A stretch of DNA of 52,346 bases, from NCBI GenBank assembly GCA_051648405.1, contig JBOFFC010000015.1, forward strand, positions 1-52,346, in the 5' to 3' direction. Below, in pieces: positions 18,765-26,968 of this stretch. A program made the translations under genes and the position numbers. The notes beneath the pieces were generated by a model. The model was not told the DNA's origin and did no database searches. It saw nothing but the letters and a program-made list of their open reading frames with translations. The DNA comes from JBOFFC01 sp051648405 (lineage in GTDB: Bacteria; Planctomycetota; Planctomycetia; Pirellulales; Lacipirellulaceae). Each line of letters begins with the position of its first letter. Within the stretch, counting starts at the first letter, position 1.

Positions 18765-19712
18765 TCAAGCGGTCGGCGTGGCGACGGGGTTCAGCGGGGC
18801 GTCGATGCCGTCGGGAGGGTCGTTCGCGTGCGCCCTCAGCAGCTCGACGAACCGCTCGGCGGCCGGGCCGAGTGTTTCGTCGCGCCGACGGACGATCCCC
18901 AGCGGCCGGACGAACGGCGTGTCCTCGCCGAAATCGAGGTCCAGCCGCCGCAGCGCGCCGAGCGACACCTCGCGGGCGAACGTCGCGACCGGCATCAACG
19001 CCACTCCCTCGCCCGCTTCGACCGCCCCTTTAACGCTCTCGAGGTTGTCAAGCTCAGCAACGACCTCGACCCGCACGCCGTGATCCGCCAAGTAGCGGTC
19101 CATCGCTTCTCGAATCCGCAGGCCCGGCTGGGGCATGACGGCTCGCTCGCCAGCGAGGCGCTCGATCGTCACGACGCCGATCGGCGCCAACGGGTGGCCC
19201 GGCGCCACGGCGACCGCGAATCGCTCTTCGCGCCACGCCTCGGCTTCGAGCCGTTTGCTCGGTTCCGCGTAGCTTACGATCCCTAGATCGACCTCCCCCG
19301 ACTCGACCGCCGCGTAGACCTCGTCGGGGTGCATGTAGTCGATGCGGAGCTCGGCGGTCGGGTTCGCTTGGCGGAACTCGTGCACCAAGCGGTGCATCTG
19401 CCCAAAGCCAACCGAATAGATCGCCCCCACGGTCACACGCCCGGCGGCCGCCTCGCCGCGGGCGCGGACAGCTAGTTCAAGCGTCTCGAAGCGCTGCACG
19501 ACGTCGCGGCAGCCGTCGAAGTAAAGCTGCCCCTCGGCGGTCGGCGCGATTGGACGGCGCTTGCGGTCGAGCAATGTGACCCCCAGACGCTCTTCGAGCT
19601 GCTGCACGACCTGGGTCGTGTTCGACTGTGAAACGCCGTTGGCGTCGGCTGCCTTCGAGAAGCTGCCGAGCCGGACGATGTCGCAGTAGATCTTGAGGAA
19701 TCGTAGGTGCAT
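18765..19712 (-). CDS. LysR-family transcriptional regulator
   Basis: A 315-residue regulator. The N-terminal winged helix-turn-helix is classical: FLKIYCDIVRLGSFSKAADA, then SQSNTTQVVQQLEERLG and LLDRKRRPIAPTAEG. The remainder is the two-lobed effector-binding domain (about residues 90-300), with the beta-strand openings VTVGAIYSVGFGQM and the later RLDLDFGEDTPFVRPL. It is immediately upstream of gltB and reads toward it, with a 93-base gap, so it may be cotranscribed with gltB or regulate it, as GltC does in Bacillus (where the gene is divergent, unlike here). CysB/Cbl-like regulators are another possibility. The effector is unknown. ATG at 19712. Confidence 0.92.
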   Translation of the reverse strand: MHLRFLKIYCDIVRLGSFSKAADANGVSQSNTTQVVQQLEERLGVTLLDRKRRPIAPTAEGQLYFDGCRDVVQRFETLELAVRARGEAAAGRVTVGAIYSVGFGQMHRLVHEFRQANPTAELRIDYMHPDEVYAAVESGEVDLGIVSYAEPSKRLEAEAWREERFAVAVAPGHPLAPIGVVTIERLAGERAVMPQPGLRIREAMDRYLADHGVRVEVVAELDNLESVKGAVEAGEGVALMPVATFAREVSLGALRRLDLDFGEDTPFVRPLGIVRRRDETLGPAAERFVELLRAHANDPPDGIDAPLNPVATPTA

Positions 19713-19831
19713 GGACGAGGCTCACCGATCGGCGGGCGTTGCGCGATCTGGGGTGCGTGCTGCGCGGAAGCGTGCTGCCAGACCCGCGAGTCCCCTGTAG
19801 GATAAGCGAGGACGATAATCTAGCCGCACAG

Positions 19832-19848
19832 GTTCATTTCTTTTGAAC
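19832..19848. promoter_or_regulatory. Candidate LysR binding site (T-N11-A type)
   Basis: GTTCATTTCTTTTGAAC is an inverted repeat GTTCA-N7-TGAAC containing the T-N11-A pattern that LysR proteins prefer. It lies about 120 bases upstream of the lysR start, in the AT-richest part of this gap, so it may be an autoregulatory site. Inferred from symmetry and position. Confidence 0.35.
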
Positions 19849-19967
19849 TAGGCAGCTTAACTACGCCCCCCTTGCCGTTCAAGTGGGGAGATCCACCAGG
19901 GGGGTCGTGCAGGGGGACCGCTTGGCGGCCCCGAGCCAGACCCGGCGGTGGGGTTCCCCATGGGCGC

Positions 19968-19993
19968 ACAAAAAACCCCCCGAATGGGGGGTT
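19968..19993 (-). terminator. Intrinsic terminator of the cyclophilin gene
   Basis: AACCCCCC (19974-19981) pairs with GGGGGGTT (19986-19993) across a GAAT loop. Read leftward, the stem is followed by a run of T (the A run ending at 19975), which is the textbook form. It comes 28 bases after the stop at 20021. Confidence 0.85.
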
Positions 19994-20020
19994 GCGCCTC
20001 GGACGTCGGCCGCGAGGGGA

Positions 20021-21250
20021 CTACCTCCCCGGCAGCTTCTTGAACTCGTAGCCGTGCCCACGGTCGCGGAGCACCTCGGCCTTCACGATCTTGTCGGGCT
20101 GCGCACCCCCCCGCGAGTCGGGGTCGATCCGCTGGAGCTGGCCCAGCACGTCCCAGCCCTCGATGACGCGGCCGAACACCGTGTGCCCCCCGTCGAGGTG
20201 GGCCGTGGGGAGGAAGGTCAAGAAGAACTGGCTCCCCCCCGTATTCTTGCCGGCGTGGGCCATGCTGAGCGTGCCGCGGAAGTGCTTGCGGGCGTCTTTC
20301 CGGTCGCATTCGCACGCGATCGAGTAGCCCGGGCCCCCGGAGCCCTTGCCGGTGGGGTCCCCCCCCTGGGCCATGAACTGCGGCAGCACGCGGTGGAACA
20401 CGACGCCGTCGTAGAAGCCCTTCTTGGCGAGGGTCACGAAGTTGGCGGTCGCCGTCGGGGCCTCGTTCTCGAACAGCTCGATAACGATCTCCCCCTTGCT
20501 GGTCGTGAGCTTCACGCGCGGCAGGTCGTCGGCCGCGGCTTCGGCGGCGCGGACCTTGGCTTCGGCGTCCCACTGCTTGCGGAGCGAGTCCTTACGCGAC
20601 ATGAAGTCGAGCGCGGTCGACCAGACGTTCTGCGTCGGTTCGTCCTCCCCCGGGTCGTGGGCCAGCGAGCCGGCCTTCTTGGCGGCGGCGGCGAACCGGT
20701 CGGCCGCGTCGAAGTCACCCGTCGCGATCGCCGCGAGCACGCCCCAAACCGGCAACTCCTTGAGCTTGTTCCCCCCCTCGACGAGCGCCGTCAGGGTCGG
20801 CAGGGCCGCCTCGTACTGGTCGCCCCCGCCCCCCCGCGCGCCGCGACCGACCATCTGGTGCCGCACGACCGACGTCAGGACGTCGGTCACTTCGGAGTCG
20901 GCTTCCGGGGCCGCTTGGTACGCCTGGAGGGCTGCATCGACCATCGCATCGACTTTCGGTTGGGTGGCGGCGACGAGGGTCGTCACCTCTTTGTTGATTG
21001 CTTCGCGGCGCGCTTCGTCGGCCGTCTGGAACTCGGCACCGAGGGCCTCGAACTTGCGCATCTCCGCTTTGTAGTCGGCGACCGCGGCCTTGAACGCCGC
21101 CACCGGGTCCGCCGTCACGTCGGCCACCGACTCGGTTACCGCACCGCCGGTTGTCGCTTCGCCGGCCGACCAAGTCGGGGCGGCGAGCGCCGTGGCGAGC
21201 AGGGCGGGGGACACGCAACGGGCGACGAAGCGGGGACGGAGCGGGGACAT
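20021..21250 (-). CDS. Secreted cyclophilin-type peptidyl-prolyl isomerase with N-terminal extension
   Basis: A 409-residue protein. The first about 28 residues look like a signal peptide (MSPLRPRFVARCVSPALLATALAAPTWSA). Residues about 40-240 are helical, Ala/Glu-rich and of unknown family, perhaps a TPR-like or coiled dimerisation part. Residues about 242-409 are a complete cyclophilin domain: GEIVIELFENEAPTATANFV, the catalytic GVVFHRVLPQFMAQGGD, NTGGSQFFLTF and LDGGHTVFGRVIEGWDVL. It should fold exported proteins by isomerising Xaa-Pro bonds. Ordinary bacterial cyclophilins are 165-200 residues, so the N-terminal 200 residues are an addition common in planctomycetes. ATG at 21250; a strong terminator follows the gene. 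Confidence 0.92.
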   Translation of the reverse strand: MSPLRPRFVARCVSPALLATALAAPTWSAGEATTGGAVTESVADVTADPVAAFKAAVADYKAEMRKFEALGAEFQTADEARREAINKEVTTLVAATQPKVDAMVDAALQAYQAAPEADSEVTDVLTSVVRHQMVGRGARGGGGDQYEAALPTLTALVEGGNKLKELPVWGVLAAIATGDFDAADRFAAAAKKAGSLAHDPGEDEPTQNVWSTALDFMSRKDSLRKQWDAEAKVRAAEAAADDLPRVKLTTSKGEIVIELFENEAPTATANFVTLAKKGFYDGVVFHRVLPQFMAQGGDPTGKGSGGPGYSIACECDRKDARKHFRGTLSMAHAGKNTGGSQFFLTFLPTAHLDGGHTVFGRVIEGWDVLGQLQRIDPDSRGGAQPDKIVKAEVLRDRGHGYEFKKLPGR

Positions 21251-21378
21251 CGCGGGACCTTGGGGGAGCGGTCGGGCCGAGCTGCGGCCGCCACGCGAAC
21301 CGTCGCAGGCGATTCGCCGGGGGGCTCGGCCCGGAGTATCCTACCCCTCTTCCGAATAGGCACCCAAGGCGCCCCCCG

Positions 21379-22215
21379 ATGCCGCGACACCGTCAAGAGC
21401 ACCCCCCGCGCGGCGAGCAGTCCGACGGCGCCAAGCCCGCCCGGGGGAAGCGCGAAGCGGGGAAGTCCGGCGCCGCCACGGGGAAGCCCAGCTCCGGCAC
21501 GGTGAAGCCCAGCTCCGGCACGGGGAAGTCAAGCTCCGGCAAGCGTCGCGAGGCCGACCGCCCCGCCGCGCCGGTTGACCTGCGGATCATCGGCGGCGTC
21601 TTCCGCGGCAGCAAGCTCGCCTACGAGCCGTTCGTGCAGCTCACCGGCAAGCGCGCATCCAGCACCCCGGCCGAGCTCGTCACGCGGCCGATGAAGAACC
21701 GCGTCCGCGAGGCGATCTTCAACTTGGTTGGCGTTGAGGCCCAGGGGAAGCACGCGGTCGACCTGTTCGCGGGGACCGGCGCGCTGGGGCTCGAGGCGCT
21801 GAGCCGCGGCGCCGCACGCGTGACCTTCATCGAACGCCACGTGCCGACCGCCGGCGTGCTGCGCGAGAACATCGAGGGGCTGGGCGTAGTCGATCGGTCC
21901 GAGCTGCTCGTCACCAGCGCGTTCGTCTGGGGGGTCCGGGACCTGGGAAAGAAGTGGCCGTCGGAGGGGGACGGCGCCCCGTGGCTGGTCTTCGTTTCGC
22001 CCCCCTACGACTTCTTCCTCGAACGTCAAGCAGAGATGCTGGCGCTCGTCGAGGGGGTCCTCGAGCACGCCCCTCCGGACAGCCTGCTCGTCGTCGAGGC
22101 CGACCAGCGTTTCGATTTCGCGCTGCTCCCCGGCAACGTCCGCGAGACGCGCCACGACACCGGCTGGGACGTCCGCGAGTACCACCCGGCGGTCGTCGGC
22201 GTTTGGCGCACCTGA
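21379..22215 (+). CDS. rsmD: 16S rRNA (guanine-N2)-methyltransferase, RsmD family
   Basis: A 278-residue protein; RsmD methylates G966 of 16S rRNA. The domain covers about residues 75-278: LRIIGGVFRGSKLAYE, RPMKNRVREAIFN, then the SAM-binding motif AVDLFAGTGALGLEALSRGA. The catalytic motif IV reads VSPPYDFF, with Ser in place of the usual Asp of DPPY/F, a variant of the (D/N/S)PP(Y/F) pattern. The first about 70 residues are a disordered basic tail that contains a threefold repeat of a KPSSGTG-like peptide, encoded by a 21-base tandem repeat. ATG at 21379; the region upstream to the cyclophilin start (129 bases) should hold two divergent promoters. Confidence 0.9.
   Translation: MPRHRQEHPPRGEQSDGAKPARGKREAGKSGAATGKPSSGTVKPSSGTGKSSSGKRREADRPAAPVDLRIIGGVFRGSKLAYEPFVQLTGKRASSTPAELVTRPMKNRVREAIFNLVGVEAQGKHAVDLFAGTGALGLEALSRGAARVTFIERHVPTAGVLRENIEGLGVVDRSELLVTSAFVWGVRDLGKKWPSEGDGAPWLVFVSPPYDFFLERQAEMLALVEGVLEHAPPDSLLVVEADQRFDFALLPGNVRETRHDTGWDVREYHPAVVGVWRT
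21481..21543 (+). repeat. 21-base tandem repeat x3 inside rsmD
   Basis: Three head-to-tail units of 21 bases (21481-21501, 21502-21522, 21523-21543), sharing the core AAGCCCAGCTCCGGCA with small changes in the third. They encode three copies of a seven-residue Lys-Pro/Ser-Ser-Ser-Gly-Thr/Lys-like peptide in the disordered N-terminal tail and keep the frame. Confidence 0.85.
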
Positions 22216-22260
22216 AACGCGAAGCCGAGCCTTTCTTCAAGCTCTTTCGAGGTTCTCTTC

Positions 22261-23172
22261 ATGCGTCTTGTCGCTCTGCTGGTGGTGATGCTGTTGGCAA
22301 GCCAATCGCTGCGTGCGACCGAGCCGCTGGCTGTCCCGCTGTGGGACGGCGTCGCGCCGGGGTCCGCGGGGATCGCCGACGCCGAGCGGCTCGAGCGGCG
22401 CGGCAAACCGGGCAAGAGCGACGACTGGCTGTCGGGGGTCGTTAAGCCGACGCTCGCGATCCACCTCCCCGGCGACGGCGTCCCCAGGACCGGCGTCGCG
22501 TGCGTCATCCTCCCCGGGGGTGGGTACGCGGGTCAGGCGATCGACAAGGAGGGGCACGCGATCGCGCGCTGGATGGCCGAGCGGGGGGTCGTCGCGGGGG
22601 TCGCAACCTATCGATGTGGGCAGGCGGCGTTCCGCCACCCGGTCCCCCTGAATGACGCGCAGCGCGCGATCCGCACGTTGCGGTCGAAGGCCGCGGAGCT
22701 GGGGTTCGACGCCAACCGCGTCGGGGTGCTCGGGTTCTCGGCTGGCGGGCACCTGGCCGCGACGAGCGCTACGCGGTTCGACGGCGACGACGCCGCGGCG
22801 AAGGACCCCGTCGAGCGCGAGTCGAGCCGTCCCGCGTTCGCGGTGCTCGTCTACCCGGTGATCACGCTCGTTGGCGAAGCGGCCCACGGCGGGTCGGCCG
22901 CGAACCTCCTAGGGCCGAGCGCCGACCGCACGACGCTCGAGTCGCTCTCCGCCGACCGCCGCGTGACGAAGGAGGCCCCGCCGATTGCGTTGTTCCACGC
23001 CGCCGACGACAACGGCGTGCCGGTCGAGAACAGCCTGCTGTTCTACGACGCGTGCCGCAAGCACGGCGTGCCGGCCGAGCTGCACCTGTACCCGAAAGGG
23101 GGCCACGGGTTCGGGATGATCAGCGGGCCCGATTGGGCGCCGGCGCTAGGGGCGTACTTGGAGAGTAAGTGA
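22261..23172 (+). CDS. Secreted alpha/beta hydrolase, esterase/lipase-like
   Basis: A 303-residue protein with an N-terminal signal peptide (MRLVALLVVMLLASQSLRA). It matches the BD-FAE/acetylxylan-esterase-like family of alpha/beta hydrolases: oxyanion motif ILPGGGYAGQA (about 80-90), nucleophile Ser in GVLGFSAGGHLAAT (about 160), acid Asp in FHAADDNGVPVENS (about 252) and His in KGGHGFGM near the end. The catalytic triad is complete. Planctomycetes have many such enzymes that remove acyl groups from plant or algal polysaccharides; the substrate here is not known. It starts 45 bases after rsmD and is followed immediately by the repeat element at 23176-23382. Confidence 0.88.
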   Translation: MRLVALLVVMLLASQSLRATEPLAVPLWDGVAPGSAGIADAERLERRGKPGKSDDWLSGVVKPTLAIHLPGDGVPRTGVACVILPGGGYAGQAIDKEGHAIARWMAERGVVAGVATYRCGQAAFRHPVPLNDAQRAIRTLRSKAAELGFDANRVGVLGFSAGGHLAATSATRFDGDDAAAKDPVERESSRPAFAVLVYPVITLVGEAAHGGSAANLLGPSADRTTLESLSADRRVTKEAPPIALFHAADDNGVPVENSLLFYDACRKHGVPAELHLYPKGGHGFGMISGPDWAPALGAYLESK

Positions 23173-23175
23173 CCG

Positions 23176-23382
23176 AGAAGCTGTCAGCTGTCAGCGGTCA
23201 GCTATCAGCCGTCAGCTTGTTGCCGATGTCGCCGGGTCCCGGTCCGCCTCCTCCCGCCGCTTCTATTACATGGGAAACGGCCTCCCCCTGAAGGGAGAGG
23301 GGGAAATCGATGGAGCCGCATTGCGTCGATACCGATCCCGCACTTTTCGCTGACCGCTGAAAGCCGAAAGCTGACAGCTTCT
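23176..23382. repeat. Intergenic repeat element with inverted GCTGTCA-type arms
   Basis: The left arm (23176-23217) is a run of related 7-base units (AGCTGTC, AGCTGTC, AGCGGTC, AGCTATC, AGCCGTC). The right arm (23349-23382) carries the inverted form (GCTGACCGCTGAAAGCC and AAGCTGACAGCTTCT). The first 14 bases of the left arm match the inverted right arm exactly. The inside holds a C-rich/G-rich hairpin at about 23267-23305 like half of the element at 8040-8142. The arms abut the stop codons of both flanking genes (23172 and 23383), so the element fills the gap completely. No gene inside. Confidence 0.65.
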
Positions 23383-25152
23383 TCACCACGCCCCTTCGCT
23401 CAGTTCCAGCCACTCGGCCTCGAGCGTCTCGAGCTCGGCGGCCAGTTCGGCGAGGCGATCGGTGACCTGCTTGGCGCTCTTGGCGTCGGCGGCCTTCGGG
23501 AGCTGGGCGGCGGCTTCCTTCTTCTCTTCGTCGAGCTTCGCGATGCGGCGTTCGACCGCCTTGAGGCGCTTCTGCGAGTCGCGGTCGCTCTTCCCGTCGG
23601 GCTTCTTGTCGCCCCCCGCGCCGACCGCGTCGGTCGGGCGACCGGGTGCGTCGCTCCGCAGGCCGTTGTCGATCTCTTGCTGCATGCGGTAGACGTAGTC
23701 GTCGAAGCTCTTGGGGTAGCTGATGACGCGGCCGTCGCGGACCTCGATCACGGCGTTCGCCACCTCGTGCATGAAGTAGCGGTCGTGGCTGGTGAAGATC
23801 ACCGTGCCGGGGTAGCGCTTGAGCGCGTCGGCGAGCGCCTCGACCGTTTCGACGTCGAGGTGGTTCCCCGGTTCGTCGAGCACCAGCACGTTGTGCTGAT
23901 TGAGCAGTAGCCCGGCGAGCACCAGCCGCGCGCGCTCGCCGCCGCTGAGGACTTTGACCTTCTTCTCGACCCGGTCGCCCGAGAACAAGAAGCTGCCGGC
24001 GATCGCCTTCAGTTGCTGGTTGGTGGTGCCGGGCGCCGCTTGGTAGTCGAGGTAATCGAGCACCGTTTGGTCTTCGCGAAGCGTCGTGTAGACGTGCTGC
24101 GCGTAGACGCCGACGGTGCAGCCGTGACCCCACTTGAGGGTCCCGACCTTCGGTTCGAGCGAGCCGCACAGCGTCCGCAGGAAGGTGGTCTTCCCCTGGC
24201 CGTTGTCGCCGACGATGCCGACCCGCGTGCCGTGCTCGATGTCGAGCTGCACGTCGTCGGCGATCGTGCGGTCGGGGTAACCGATGGCGAGCCCCTCGGC
24301 CCGCGCGGCGGGCCCCTTGCGGGCCTCGACCGAGGGGAACGAGAAGTGGACCCGCGCCTCGTCGCCGCGGACCTCGACGAACTCCAGCCGCTCGAGCTGC
24401 TTGGCCTTGCTGCGGGCTTGGCTCGCCGTGTTGGCGTTCGCGCGGTTGCTGGCGATGAACTGCTCGAGCTGCTTGCGCTTCGACGCGGTGGCCGCGTTCA
24501 GGCGCTGGTCGTGCTCGCGGCGCTCATCGACGTTCAGCAGGTAGCTATCGACGTCCCCCGGGAACATCGTCAGTTGCCCACGCGAGAGCTCGAGCGTGTG
24601 CGTGCAGGTGCGGTTGAGGAACGAGCGGTCGTGCGACACGACGAGGACCCCCGCCTTGAAGTCCTTGAGGAAGTGCTCGAGGAGCATCTGCGTGCGCAGG
24701 TCGAGGAAGTTCGTCGGCTCGTCGAGGATCAGCAGGTTCGGGTCGTGCAGCAGCAGTGCCGCGAGCTTCACGCGAGTCTGCCAGCCGCCGGAGAGCTCCT
24801 TCACGTTCCGCCGCAGCATCTCGTCGGCGATCGCGAACCGCCACGCCACCTGCCCGCAGCGCCAGTCGGGCTGCTGCGAGTCGCGCAGCAGGAAGTCGAG
24901 CACCGTCTCGGTCGGCAGGAACGGGTCGTGCTGCCGCAGGTAGCCCAGGCGCAGCTTGCGGCCGCGGATCACCTCGCCGGCGTCGAGCTCTTCTTCCCCC
25001 AGCAACACGCGGCAGAGCGTGCTCTTGCCGGCCCCGTTGCGACCGATCAGGCCGATCTTCTGGTCGTCGGCCAGAGCGCAGCTAGCGCCGTCGAGCAAGA
25101 TCTGGGGGCCGTACCGCTTGTGGGCGTCTTGAAGGCTGAGGACTACCGGCAT
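23383..25152 (-). CDS. ABC-F family ATP-binding protein (Uup/Ettlike)
   Basis: A 589-residue soluble protein with two ABC ATPase domains and no membrane part. Domain 1: Walker A GLIGRNGAGKSTL (about 36), signature LSGGWQTRVKLA, Walker B LLILDEPTNFLD. Domain 2: Walker A GIVGDNGQGKTTF (about 315), signature LSGGERARLVLA, Walker B VLVLDEPGNHLD (Gly for Thr, a common ABC-F variant). Between them lies the linker with RSKAKQLERLE, which contacts tRNA on the ribosome. The last about 80 residues are a charged coiled coil (RLKAVERRIAKLDEEKKEAA), as in Uup. ABC-F proteins act on stalled or starting ribosomes; some give antibiotic tolerance. ATG at 25152. The stop is directly followed by repeat DNA. Confidence 0.92.
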   Translation of the reverse strand: MPVVLSLQDAHKRYGPQILLDGASCALADDQKIGLIGRNGAGKSTLCRVLLGEEELDAGEVIRGRKLRLGYLRQHDPFLPTETVLDFLLRDSQQPDWRCGQVAWRFAIADEMLRRNVKELSGGWQTRVKLAALLLHDPNLLILDEPTNFLDLRTQMLLEHFLKDFKAGVLVVSHDRSFLNRTCTHTLELSRGQLTMFPGDVDSYLLNVDERREHDQRLNAATASKRKQLEQFIASNRANANTASQARSKAKQLERLEFVEVRGDEARVHFSFPSVEARKGPAARAEGLAIGYPDRTIADDVQLDIEHGTRVGIVGDNGQGKTTFLRTLCGSLEPKVGTLKWGHGCTVGVYAQHVYTTLREDQTVLDYLDYQAAPGTTNQQLKAIAGSFLFSGDRVEKKVKVLSGGERARLVLAGLLLNQHNVLVLDEPGNHLDVETVEALADALKRYPGTVIFTSHDRYFMHEVANAVIEVRDGRVISYPKSFDDYVYRMQQEIDNGLRSDAPGRPTDAVGAGGDKKPDGKSDRDSQKRLKAVERRIAKLDEEKKEAAAQLPKAADAKSAKQVTDRLAELAAELETLEAEWLELSEGAW

Positions 25153-25160
25153 CGGGGAAT

Positions 25161-25294
25161 GGCCGCAGATGGGCGCAGATATACGCGGATGGAGGTGGGG
25201 CAGGACCTGTATCCTACCGGCGACCGCCCGATTGCTGAACCGTGCCCTGGTGTCGCTGATCGGCTTTCATCTGCGTCCATCAGCGTTCATCGGC
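25161..25294. repeat. Inverted 10-base-period repeats around the lnt 3' end
   Basis: The left arm (25161-25192) consists of three 10-base units GGCCGCAGAT, GGGCGCAGAT, ATACGCGGAT. The right arm (about 25257-25294) has the inverted units (CTTTCATCTG, CGTCCATCAG, CGTTCATCGG). It resembles the elements at 13481-13971 and 23176-23382 in plan but with a different unit. The right arm runs into the lnt gene: the last codons and the stop of lnt (25280-25282) lie inside it. Confidence 0.6.
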
Positions 25295-26968
25295 GGCGAT
25301 TCTTCCGATCAGCCGAAACGCCGCCGCGGTGAAGGCCAGCGAGAAGCAGGTCGCGGCGAACCAGTCCCCCCAGCGGACGTAGGGGGTCGGCGCGATGGCG
25401 GTCCGCAGCGGGGCGTCGGCCACCAGCGTGTGCTCCTCCATCCGCGGCGAGACGGCGAGGACCTCCCCCGTGGTGGCGATCACCGCCGACAGCCCGCCGT
25501 TGGCGGCGACCACCAGCGGCGTGCCGGTCTCGACGGCGCGGAACACGCCGCACGCCAGGTGCAGGTCGAGCTCGCTTGAGCCCCAGAACCAGGCGTCGTT
25601 GGTGACGTTCACCAGCAAGTGGGGCGCTTGGCCGCGGCGAGTGAGCTCGGCGACGTGGCGTCGGATGACGTGAGGCACGACGGTCTCGTAGCAGATCGAA
25701 GGCGCGACGCGGACGGCCTCGCCGTCGGCCCGGGGGACCTCCATCGCCACGGGCCCGGCGCCGGCGCCCATCCCGCCCGAGATCGGCGTCAGGTAGTAGA
25801 GCGCGGGCATCCCGTCTGCGAAGGGGATGTACTCGCCGAACGGCACGAGGTGCGTCTTGTCGTAAGCGCTCAAGAGCTTGCCGCTACGATCGACGAGCAC
25901 CGCCGAGTTGTAGTAGCGCTCGGTGGTTCTCGCGCCGCTCGTCGAAGGAGACTGCACGTCGAAGCGGTCGGCCCCCAGCAGCAAGTGAGCGTCGAGCTTC
26001 TGCCCCAACGACTCGAGCCACAGGCGCGTGTTCGCGGTCGAGCCGGCGGCCGCGTCGTCGGCGTCCGGCGGGGGGTCGAAAGCGTCGTCGTAGGTGACGA
26101 TCGACGGGCGGAACATCGACTCGGGCCAGATCACCAGCTCGATCGGTTTGCCGTTGGACAGCGCGCGTTCAACCGCCTCGATCGACAGCTTGGTCTGCCG
26201 GTCCATGATCCGCTGCGAGCGATTCGGGTCGGGGTCCCAGGTGGCGAGCGTGTTGCCTTGGATGAGCGCGACGCGGAGGTTTGCGACGTTGGAATCCTTT
26301 CCCAGGTAGTTGGCGGTTGACTCCAGAATCACCGTCACCAGAGCGACGCTAACGACCGCAAGTGGCCAGACTGGTTTCTTCACGCCGCCCTGCATGAGCT
26401 TGCGAACAACGAGCTCCGTCACCAAGGAAGCGAACACCAAGAGCGCAAACGACACTCCATAGGCGCCGACACGCCGTGCAATACCGACCAGCCATCCCTG
26501 CTCCCACTGCGAGTGGCTCACCCCCCCCATCAAAAATCCGGTGAAGAGGTGCGCCTGGAGGAACTCGAGCCCCGTCCAGACGACCGGCGCCCCGAGCGAC
26601 AGCGGCGTCTTCCACGGCACTGGCGAGGGAACCTTCCCCGTCATCACCCGAGTGATCGCCACGAACGCCGGCAGGTAGCACCCCAGGTACGCGCACAGCA
26701 GCGGCCAGCCCACGGCGGTCAGCGGGTGGGGTAGGCGCAGCCAGTGGAGCGTCAGCATCCAGTAACCCCACCCCGCGAGCCACAGCCGCAGGTAGTCGCC
26801 GCGCGTCAGCGGCACCTCGCGCTGCGCGACCAGCAGCCACGCGACCGGCGCGACCCACGCCAGCGGCCACCAGCCGACCGGCGGCTGCGCGAGGAACAGC
26901 AGCACCGAGCCGACGAGCGCCACCCTCAGCGTCGCGTTCGCTGGCGTTGACGAATCGCTGGCGCTCAA
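25280..26968 (-). CDS. lnt: Apolipoprotein N-acyltransferase
   Basis: A 562-residue inner-membrane enzyme that adds the third acyl chain to lipoproteins. The first about 220 residues hold several membrane helices (for example LRVALVGSVLLFLAQPPVGWW, LPAFVAITRV, FALLVFASLVTELVV). The nitrilase-like domain carries the triad: Glu in VIWPESMFRP, Lys in YDKTHLVPFGEYIP and Cys in PSICYETVVP. A final helix (WFAATCFSLAFTAAAFRLIG) closes the protein. The start is TTG at 26968, overlapping the stop of the lipoprotein gene as TTGA; no other good start exists nearby. The last residues AADER come from repeat-element DNA, so the C-terminal tail is probably recent. Confidence 0.92.
   Translation of the reverse strand: MSASDSSTPANATLRVALVGSVLLFLAQPPVGWWPLAWVAPVAWLLVAQREVPLTRGDYLRLWLAGWGYWMLTLHWLRLPHPLTAVGWPLLCAYLGCYLPAFVAITRVMTGKVPSPVPWKTPLSLGAPVVWTGLEFLQAHLFTGFLMGGVSHSQWEQGWLVGIARRVGAYGVSFALLVFASLVTELVVRKLMQGGVKKPVWPLAVVSVALVTVILESTANYLGKDSNVANLRVALIQGNTLATWDPDPNRSQRIMDRQTKLSIEAVERALSNGKPIELVIWPESMFRPSIVTYDDAFDPPPDADDAAAGSTANTRLWLESLGQKLDAHLLLGADRFDVQSPSTSGARTTERYYNSAVLVDRSGKLLSAYDKTHLVPFGEYIPFADGMPALYYLTPISGGMGAGAGPVAMEVPRADGEAVRVAPSICYETVVPHVIRRHVAELTRRGQAPHLLVNVTNDAWFWGSSELDLHLACGVFRAVETGTPLVVAANGGLSAVIATTGEVLAVSPRMEEHTLVADAPLRTAIAPTPYVRWGDWFAATCFSLAFTAAAFRLIGRIAADER

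Larger units (their letters stand above)
19713..20020. other. 308-base region between the cyclophilin and lysR genes
   Basis: No gene is seen. The left-coordinate part (to 19860) should hold the promoter of lysR, including a GTTCA/TGAAC palindrome; the rest is the 3' region of the cyclophilin gene with its intrinsic terminator at 19968-19993. Confidence 0.5.
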
